Assembly: GCF_002252525.1 (NCBI RefSeq)
Contig: NZ_NNRM01000017.1
Coordinates: 496,001-560,000 of the forward strand
Origin: Brucella pseudogrignonensis
Lineage (GTDB): Bacteria; Pseudomonadota; Alphaproteobacteria; Rhizobiales; Rhizobiaceae
Length of the DNA: 64,000 nt
Direction of reading: 5' to 3'
Below, in pieces: positions 59,153 through 64,000 of this stretch. Below the pieces are notes generated by a model. That model saw nothing but the letters and a program-made list of their open reading frames with translations, was not told the DNA's origin and did no database searches. The translations under genes and the position numbers were made by a program. The first letter of the stretch is position 1. Each line of letters opens with the position of its first letter.

Positions 59153-59191
59153 GCACATCCCGAAAACCGGTTCCGACTTTTCGGGGTGTGC
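59153..59191. repeat. Palindromic intergenic repeat copy between fixP and fixG
   Basis: GCACATCCCGAAAACCGG ... CGACTTTTCGGGGTGTGC, a diverged but well-paired copy of the 453-603 family, 8 bp after the fixP stop. Confidence 0.8.
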
Positions 59192-59198
59192 TTGTGTG

Positions 59199-60062
59199 TT
59201 ATTCGCCACCACCAAGCGAGTGGACGAAGATTGCGAGCTGTTTAACCGTCGCATCACCAAGGCGCGCTTCCCAGGCAGGCATTACGCCATGCTTTGGATG
59301 AGAGACCTGGCGGGCAATGGCGTCTTCACCAGAACCATAGAACCAGATCGCGTCGGTGAGGTTTGGTGCGCCGAACTCGCGCATACCCTTGGCATCGCCG
59401 CCATGACAGACCGCACAGTTTTCGCTGAAGACCTTCTGGCCTTCTGGAATCATAGCGGGATCATGGGGTGTACCGGAAAGGCTGACCACATAGGCTGCCA
59501 CTTCACGCACCTGCTGTGGTTCGAGAACATCAGCAAAAGCAGGCATCTCGGAAACACGGGTTTCACTGTCGTCAGGCGAGCGAACACCATGACGAATGGT
59601 CGTCAGAATGTCGTCAACCGAGCCGCCCCACAGCCAATCGTCATCGTTCAGGTTCGGATAGCCGGGTGCTCCCTGCGCACCAGAGCCATGGCACTGTACG
59701 CAATTGACGCGGAACGCTGCAGCGCCGCCTGCAATCGCATATTGGCGCAGATTTTCATCCGCCAGAATCTCATGCACATCCTTGGCCTTGATCTGGTCGA
59801 TGATACCCTGACGACCGGCAGCAATCTCTGCGTTTTCTTTCCAGAAATCGCCGCGGCTCGACCAACCGATCAAGCCAGCCGTTGAGTTGGAAATCAGCGG
59901 CCATGCCGGATAAGCGATCACATAGGCAAGAGCCCAGACAATCGTTGCGTAGAAGGTCCACAGCCACCAGCGTGGCATTGGATTGTCAAGTTCCCTGATA
60001 CCGTCCCATTCATGGCCGGTGGTCTCAACGCCACTGACTTCATCAATCTGTTTGTCAGTCAT
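59199..60062 (-). CDS. fixP: cbb3 oxidase diheme subunit III
   Basis: A 287-residue membrane-anchored diheme cytochrome c. The N-terminal helix is around residues 32-55 (PRWWLWTFYATIVWALAYVI). Two heme-binding motifs follow, CVQCH and CAVCH, each with a downstream Met (VSEMPAFADVL; HGVMPAWEAR). It passes electrons to FixO and FixN. The frame is open to 60167, but the ATG at 60062 with AGGACGAG before it gives the usual MTDKQIDEVSGVETTGHEWD start. It overlaps fixQ by 8 bp. Confidence 0.97.
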   Translation of the reverse strand: MTDKQIDEVSGVETTGHEWDGIRELDNPMPRWWLWTFYATIVWALAYVIAYPAWPLISNSTAGLIGWSSRGDFWKENAEIAAGRQGIIDQIKAKDVHEILADENLRQYAIAGGAAAFRVNCVQCHGSGAQGAPGYPNLNDDDWLWGGSVDDILTTIRHGVRSPDDSETRVSEMPAFADVLEPQQVREVAAYVVSLSGTPHDPAMIPEGQKVFSENCAVCHGGDAKGMREFGAPNLTDAIWFYGSGEDAIARQVSHPKHGVMPAWEARLGDATVKQLAIFVHSLGGGE

Positions 60063-60213
60063 TTTTCTCGTCCTTGAATGGAATTTCTTTCGCTTCATCA
60101 GCCTTCTTTTTGCTTCCCGGACGGAAGGCAAAAAGAATGACAAAGACAAAGAAGAGAGCCATGGCAAGCAGGCCCCAGCTATCGGCGAAAGTGCGTAGGG
60201 TATTGTAATCCAT
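60055..60213 (-). CDS. fixQ: cbb3 oxidase small subunit
   Basis: A 52-residue single-helix protein: MDYNTLRTFADSWGLLAMAL, then FFVFVILFAFRPGSKKKADE, which fits CcoQ/FixQ. CcoQ stabilises the complex, especially against oxygen. It lies between fixO (15 bp) and fixP (8-bp overlap), the canonical place. Confidence 0.95.
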   Translation of the reverse strand: MDYNTLRTFADSWGLLAMALFFVFVILFAFRPGSKKKADEAKEIPFKDEKND

Positions 60214-60228
60214 CGCTAAATCTCCGCT

Positions 60229-60960
60229 TTATCTTGCTTTGGGGGACTGATCGTAGGTCGAGAAGTCAACGAGGGTGCCGAGCATCTGCAGATAGGCGAT
60301 CAGCGCGTCCATCTCCGAAATGACCTGCGGGTTGCCGTCAAAATCGCCAAGGCGTGCCTTGGGATAACGACCCTCGATGCCCGACGTATCGGCGTTTGGA
60401 TCGGCCTGTGCCTGAAGGTCAGCCAGCGCGTTGTCGACCATCTCCTGCGTGTACGGAACGCCGACCGCCACATTGGCCTTCAGATTGGCTGCAATATTGT
60501 TGGCATCAAGCGGACGGTCCTTCAGGAAGGCATAGCTTGGCATGACCGATTCCGGCACCACGTCACGCGGGCGGATAAGGTGCTGTACGTGCCATTCATT
60601 GGAATAACGACCGCCAACGCGCGCAAGGTCAGGCCCTGTGCGTTTTGAGCCCCACTGGAACGAATGGTCGTACATGGATTCAGCCGCCAGAGAGTAATGG
60701 CCGTAGCGCTCCACTTCATCGCGGAACGGACGGATCATCTGACTGTGGCAGAGGTAGCAGCCTTCACGCACATAGATGTCGCGGCCCGCGAGTTCCAACG
60801 GTGAATAGGGACGCATCCCTTCCACCTTCTCGATAGTATTTTCGAGATAGAACAGCGGTGCGATTTCAACGATGCCACCGACCGTTACCACGGCAAGCGA
60901 AGCAATCAGCAGCAGCGTTGCATTTCTCTCCAGCTTGGAGTGTTTTTTGAGGATAGACAT
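60229..60960 (-). CDS. fixO: cbb3 oxidase monoheme subunit II
   Basis: A 243-residue membrane-anchored cytochrome c: helix at about residues 15-38 ([20 protein letters not shown]), heme site CYLCH in [20 protein letters not shown], and the axial Met probably in [10 protein letters not shown]. It begins 12 bp after fixN, which is the order of the fixNOQP operon. Confidence 0.97.
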   Translation of the reverse strand: MSILKKHSKLERNATLLLIASLAVVTVGGIVEIAPLFYLENTIEKVEGMRPYSPLELAGRDIYVREGCYLCHSQMIRPFRDEVERYGHYSLAAESMYDHSFQWGSKRTGPDLARVGGRYSNEWHVQHLIRPRDVVPESVMPSYAFLKDRPLDANNIAANLKANVAVGVPYTQEMVDNALADLQAQADPNADTSGIEGRYPKARLGDFDGNPQVISEMDALIAYLQMLGTLVDFSTYDQSPKAR

Positions 60961-60972
60961 AAATCACACTCC

Positions 60973-62598
60973 TTATTCGGCTGGCTGCATTGTGGCGCCA
61001 GCAGCAGGCCGGGCACCGCCCATAGGGGCTTCTTTGCGCAGGTTGCCGCGAATGGTCTGGTAGACGTTCCATGCCATGACCAGTCCACCGGCGAGGTAAA
61101 GCAGACCGCCTGCAGTACGGATCACGTAGTAAGGGAACATGGCGAGCACGGTTTCGGCGAAGGAATAGACGAGGAAACCCTGATCGTCGTATTCGCGCCA
61201 CATCAGACCCTGCTGGATACCTGCAACCCACATGGCGGCGGCGTAGAGCACGATGCCAAGTGTTGCGAGCCAGAAGTGCCAGTTGACCATGCGGATCGAG
61301 TAGAGGCGTTCACGGTCCCACAGCTTTGGTGTGAGGTAGTAAACGGCTGCAAAGGTAATCATGCCGTTCCAGCCCAGCGCACCCGCATGAACGTGACCAA
61401 TGGTCCAGTCAGTGTAGTGGGAGAGCGAGTTGACTGCCTTGATCGACAGCATCGGACCCTCAAAGGTCGCCATGCCGTAGAAGGCAATAGCTGCAACCAT
61501 CAGACGGATGATCGGGTCGGTACGAACCTTGTCCCATGCGCCAGAAAGCGTCATCAGACCGTTGATCATGCCACCCCACGAAGGCATCCAGAGCATGATC
61601 GAGAACACCATGCCGAGCGTCTGTGCCCAATCGGGAACAGCGGTATAATGAAGATGGTGTGGGCCAGCCCAGATGTAGAGGAAGATGATCGACCAGAAGT
61701 GCACGATCGACAGGCGGTAGGAATAAACCGGACGCTCTGCCTGCTTGGGCACGAAGTAATACATCATCGCAAGGAATGGCACGGTCAGGAAGAACGCAAC
61801 CGCATTATGGCCATACCACCACTGGGTCACGGCATCCTGCACGCCTGCGAAAGCCGAATAGCTCTTCACGCCGAGGAACGATACCGGGATCGCCAGATTA
61901 TTGATGATGTGCAACATGGCGATTGTGATGATGAAGGACAGGTAGAACCAGTTTGCCACATAGATATGCGGCTCTTTGCGCTTCAATACCGTGCCGAGGA
62001 AGACGACGAGATAGGCGACCCAGACGATGGTGAGCCAGATATCGACATACCATTCCGGTTCAGCATATTCGCGGCTCTGGGTAATCCCAAGCAGATAGCC
62101 GGTTGCAGCCATCACGATGAAAAGCTGATATCCCCAGAACACGAACCAGGCCAGATCACCACCGATCAGGCGCGCGCGACAGGTGCGCTGCACGACATAG
62201 AACGACGAAGCGATCAGGATATTGCCGCCGAATGCAAAAACAACCGCTGAAGTGTGCAGCGGGCGCAGACGACCGAAGTTCAGATAGGGTTCAAAGTTGA
62301 GATCGGGGAAGGCAAGCTGGGCTGCGATAACCACACCGACCAGAAAGCCAACCACACCCCAGAAGACCGTTGCGATCACGCCGTAGCGGATCGGTCCGTC
62401 CATATAGGTGGACTGATCGACCTTCTTTGGCGCAAGGCCGTAATCGGCATTGCGCATCAGCAAGATGGTGAAGATGGCGAGTGTAGCGAACAGAATCCAC
62501 ATATGGGTTCTGAACAACTCATCATGAGAAAATCCGGCCAGAAGCACAGCAAAAAGTGCTCCCAGACCAGACAGGACTGTTCCAGCGGCGTAGTTCAT
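60973..62598 (-). CDS. fixN: cbb3 oxidase catalytic subunit I
   Basis: A 541-residue heme-copper oxidase subunit with about 12 helices. It carries the low-spin and high-spin heme and Cu-B histidines of the C family ([47 protein letters not shown]). The enzyme reduces O2 at very low concentration and is important for microaerobic life inside hosts. A perfect Fnr/FixK box at 62688-62701 lies 90 bp upstream. First gene of fixNOQP. Confidence 0.98.
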   Translation of the reverse strand: MNYAAGTVLSGLGALFAVLLAGFSHDELFRTHMWILFATLAIFTILLMRNADYGLAPKKVDQSTYMDGPIRYGVIATVFWGVVGFLVGVVIAAQLAFPDLNFEPYLNFGRLRPLHTSAVVFAFGGNILIASSFYVVQRTCRARLIGGDLAWFVFWGYQLFIVMAATGYLLGITQSREYAEPEWYVDIWLTIVWVAYLVVFLGTVLKRKEPHIYVANWFYLSFIITIAMLHIINNLAIPVSFLGVKSYSAFAGVQDAVTQWWYGHNAVAFFLTVPFLAMMYYFVPKQAERPVYSYRLSIVHFWSIIFLYIWAGPHHLHYTAVPDWAQTLGMVFSIMLWMPSWGGMINGLMTLSGAWDKVRTDPIIRLMVAAIAFYGMATFEGPMLSIKAVNSLSHYTDWTIGHVHAGALGWNGMITFAAVYYLTPKLWDRERLYSIRMVNWHFWLATLGIVLYAAAMWVAGIQQGLMWREYDDQGFLVYSFAETVLAMFPYYVIRTAGGLLYLAGGLVMAWNVYQTIRGNLRKEAPMGGARPAAGATMQPAE

Positions 62599-62687
62599 TT
62601 AATCCCCTCGCAGCGCAAGTCAGAAGCTGTCTGAGTAACGACAGCTATAGCGATGCCTTTCTATCGGCTCTCTACGAGAGGGTGTCA

Positions 62688-62701
62688 TTGATCTAAATCA
62701 A
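62688..62701. promoter_or_regulatory. Fnr/FixK-type box upstream of fixN
   Basis: TTGAT-CTAA-ATCAA, an exact match to TTGAT-N4-ATCAA, in the gap between fixN and irr. It is 90 bp before the fixN start, about the position expected for activation near -40 with a short leader. Confidence 0.9.
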
Positions 62702-62746
62702 AGAGCTCTAATCGGACCTGCGACGAATTGGGAGTTTTCCGGGAAA

Positions 62747-63247
62747 TCAGGCGATGTCAGTTTCCGGCACCAGATGGATCAGAACGTCCACTTTGCTGAT
62801 CTTGTAGCCAGCAGGCGGAGCGGGCAGCGGGCCAATGCCGATATCGTCTGTTGCAATGTCGATGATCTGGTCTTCGTCGTGGATGTAGAAATGTGCGTGG
62901 TCGCCAGTATCCGTATCGAAATAGGTACGTTCGCCATGCAGGCTTATCTTGCGGACAAGGCCCGCATCGGAAAATTGATTGAGCGTGTTGTAAACCGTTG
63001 CAACGGATAGCTTCTCGCCCAGCAGTAATGCTTCTTCATTCAGCATATCCGGGGTCACGTGCCGGTGTTTCTCCGTGAAAAGCATACATCCTAACGCAAT
63101 ACGCTGACGGGTCGGGCGTAACCCGGCCCGTCTTAAAATCGCTTTGACTGCTGTTGTCTGCTGCTTGGCCCATTCCTTGTCAGAACGAGGGACGGTTTCT
63201 GGCAAGAGCTGCGCGGCTTTAGGCCCAGATCGAGGATTAAACAGCAT
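62747..63247 (-). CDS. irr: Iron response regulator (Fur superfamily)
   Basis: A 166-residue Fur-type protein. Winged helix about residues 35-110 (VKAILRRAGLRPTRQRIALG; VATVYNTLNQFSDAGLVRKI) and the dimer/metal domain with HAHFYIHDED. The LRPTRQR entry and His-X-His pattern fit Irr, which in rhizobia and Brucella signals heme and iron status and represses heme synthesis when iron is low. The GCPWH heme motif of Bradyrhizobium Irr is absent, as in Rhizobium. It sits beside the heme-rich oxidase genes. A Mur/Fur-type box lies 66 bp upstream (63313). Confidence 0.88.
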   Translation of the reverse strand: MLFNPRSGPKAAQLLPETVPRSDKEWAKQQTTAVKAILRRAGLRPTRQRIALGCMLFTEKHRHVTPDMLNEEALLLGEKLSVATVYNTLNQFSDAGLVRKISLHGERTYFDTDTGDHAHFYIHDEDQIIDIATDDIGIGPLPAPPAGYKISKVDVLIHLVPETDIA

Positions 63248-63312
63248 GAACAGTCTCGGCTTCTTTAATCAAAAGCTATGTCTGAAATCTGAATGAATAT
63301 TCTGACCTTAAT

Positions 63313-63327
63313 TGCAAATGATTTGCA
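63313..63327. promoter_or_regulatory. Mur/Fur-type box upstream of irr
   Basis: TGCAAAT-G-ATTTGCA, a perfect 15-bp palindrome, followed by GTTGCAT as an extra half-site. It matches the alphaproteobacterial Fur/Mur consensus. It lies 66 bp before the irr start. Confidence 0.75.
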
Positions 63328-63377
63328 GTTGCATAATACGCCGAAAGCCTGACCCGTCAACCTACACAGGCGGGAAT

Positions 63378-64000
63378 TTATGTCGCAGCCTGAGCAGGGA
63401 TGATGAGGAGGGCGCGCAAGCCACCTTCAGAACGATTATGAAGCTGCACTTCACCGCCCATACGCGTTGCCGCCATCTTCACGATGGCCAGACCCAGACC
63501 GCTGCCATTTTCGCTTCTATTGGCACCGCGATAAAAGCGCTCGGTCACATAAGCCATGTCTTCCGGCGGAATGCCGGGGCCATCATCTTCGACAGTGAAA
63601 ACAACCTGATCATCAGCCTTTTCGAGACTGCATCGCACAGACCCGCCTTGAGGCGAATGATTGACGGCATTCTCGATCAGATTACGCATGGCAAGTGTGA
63701 AGAGATGCGGATATTGCATCGTCACAAGCGGCAGATTGCCGGGCAGCTCGATCTTCACGCCCCGATGTGCGGCAAGCATACGCATGTCGGTCGAGATCGA
63801 AACAAGCAGCTGACAGGCTGGCTCCGGCGATGGTGGCTCCATTTCATCACCAGTCTCAAGGGCTGCAAGGTCCAGCAGCTGATTGACGAGACGGCTGGTG
63901 CGATCAACACCCGATGCAATTTGGCGTACTGCATTGAGGCGCATGGCGTCGTCTTTGGCACCCTCGGCGATCTGTGCCTGTGTCTTGAGGCCTGCAAGCG
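63378..64000 (-). CDS. Sensor histidine kinase, C-terminal part (partial)
   Basis: The frame is open through the window end; about 207 C-terminal residues are visible. They begin just after the His box (reading LAGLKTQAQIAEGAK), then the second HisKA helix (VRQIASGVDRTSRLVNQLLD), an N box (MRNLIENAVNHSPQGG), a G1 box (VEDDGPGIP), an F box (VTERFYRG) and a G2 box (GSGLGLAIVKMAATRMGG). This fits the TctE/QseC/EnvZ-like class. The ATG at 63944 is internal. The signal input domain and any partner regulator are outside the window. Confidence 0.9.
   Translation of the reverse strand, partial: LAGLKTQAQIAEGAKDDAMRLNAVRQIASGVDRTSRLVNQLLDLAALETGDEMEPPSPEPACQLLVSISTDMRMLAAHRGVKIELPGNLPLVTMQYPHLFTLAMRNLIENAVNHSPQGGSVRCSLEKADDQVVFTVEDDGPGIPPEDMAYVTERFYRGANRSENGSGLGLAIVKMAATRMGGEVQLHNRSEGGLRALLIIPAQAAT

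Noticed and set aside
60940-62250. Long plus-strand frame of over 400 codons opposite fixN
   Set aside because: Entirely antisense to a certain fixN gene, with composition set by that gene (many His, Asp and Glu codons mirrored from the opposite strand).
1-64000. Insertion sequences, prophage or genomic island
   Set aside because: No transposase, integrase, phage gene or tRNA-linked repeat was found; the short palindromes lack coding capacity and the gene content is ordinary chromosomal.

Overview
The window reads as chromosomal DNA of an alphaproteobacterium of the order Hyphomicrobiales (Rhizobiales), most likely Brucella/Ochrobactrum. Signs of this are an Omp2a/Omp2b-type porin, 5-aminolevulinate synthase (HemA), an Irr-type Fur regulator, a fixNOQP-fixGHIS cbb3 oxidase cluster under an Fnr/FixK box, the carboxynorspermidine route to spermidine, an IalB-family protein, an alpha-r14-type small RNA and dispersed palindromic repeats (GCGCATCC...GGATGCGC type). 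I cannot separate Ochrobactrum from Brucella from this stretch. I saw no tRNA, rRNA, insertion sequence, prophage or CRISPR array.

Layout. 0-5.4 kb: the edge of a pyrD-like gene, a DUF952 gene, a three-unit palindromic repeat array, a small periplasmic protein, and a convergent CrbS/MxtR-like hybrid kinase and LuxR-type response regulator. 5.4-11 kb: proline iminopeptidase, mscL, an aminotransferase, a WYL regulator with a VOC-fold gene (both preceded by the same palindrome), and hemA behind an Fnr/FixK box. 11-14 kb: three genes that look like surface-glycan enzymes, a DUF1127 mini-protein and a small hypothetical. 14-16.6 kb: a LysR regulator divergent from lrgAB, then a small RNA with three anti-Shine-Dalgarno hairpin loops. 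16.6-24 kb: a VOC-VOC-hydrolase fusion with a VOC paralogue, a lipoprotein hydrolase, panC-panB, a TetR operon and catB. 24.7-36.7 kb: a secreted hydrolase, fpr, an MFS exporter, nspC with its dehydrogenase partner, a proline-racemase family enzyme, norM, an ialB-like gene and a porin behind a long AT-rich region.

37-54.4 kb is a purine catabolic district: allE, a puuE-uraD fusion, uraH, xdhABC, a LysR gene, puuD, guaD, an IclR gene, then gcl-hyi-glxR and glycerate kinase. Together these take guanine or xanthine through urate, 5-hydroxyisourate, OHCU, allantoin and, downstream of ureidoglycine, glyoxylate to 2-phosphoglycerate. Allantoate hydrolysis and a ureidoglycolate enzyme are not encoded in the window. 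54.5-64 kb on the minus strand holds the high-affinity cbb3 oxidase (fixNOQP), its maturation genes (fixGHIS), irr behind a Mur/Fur-type palindrome, and the 3' part of a sensor kinase.

Non-coding DNA is informative here. Paired palindromes point to regulators for the WYL/VOC, LysR/lrgAB and IclR/gcl loci. Matching Fnr/FixK boxes join heme synthesis (hemA) to the heme-rich oxidase (fixN). Two families of palindromic repeats sit between genes. Start sites were chosen by ribosome-binding site, signal peptide and family length, and are noted where they differ from the longest reading frame.
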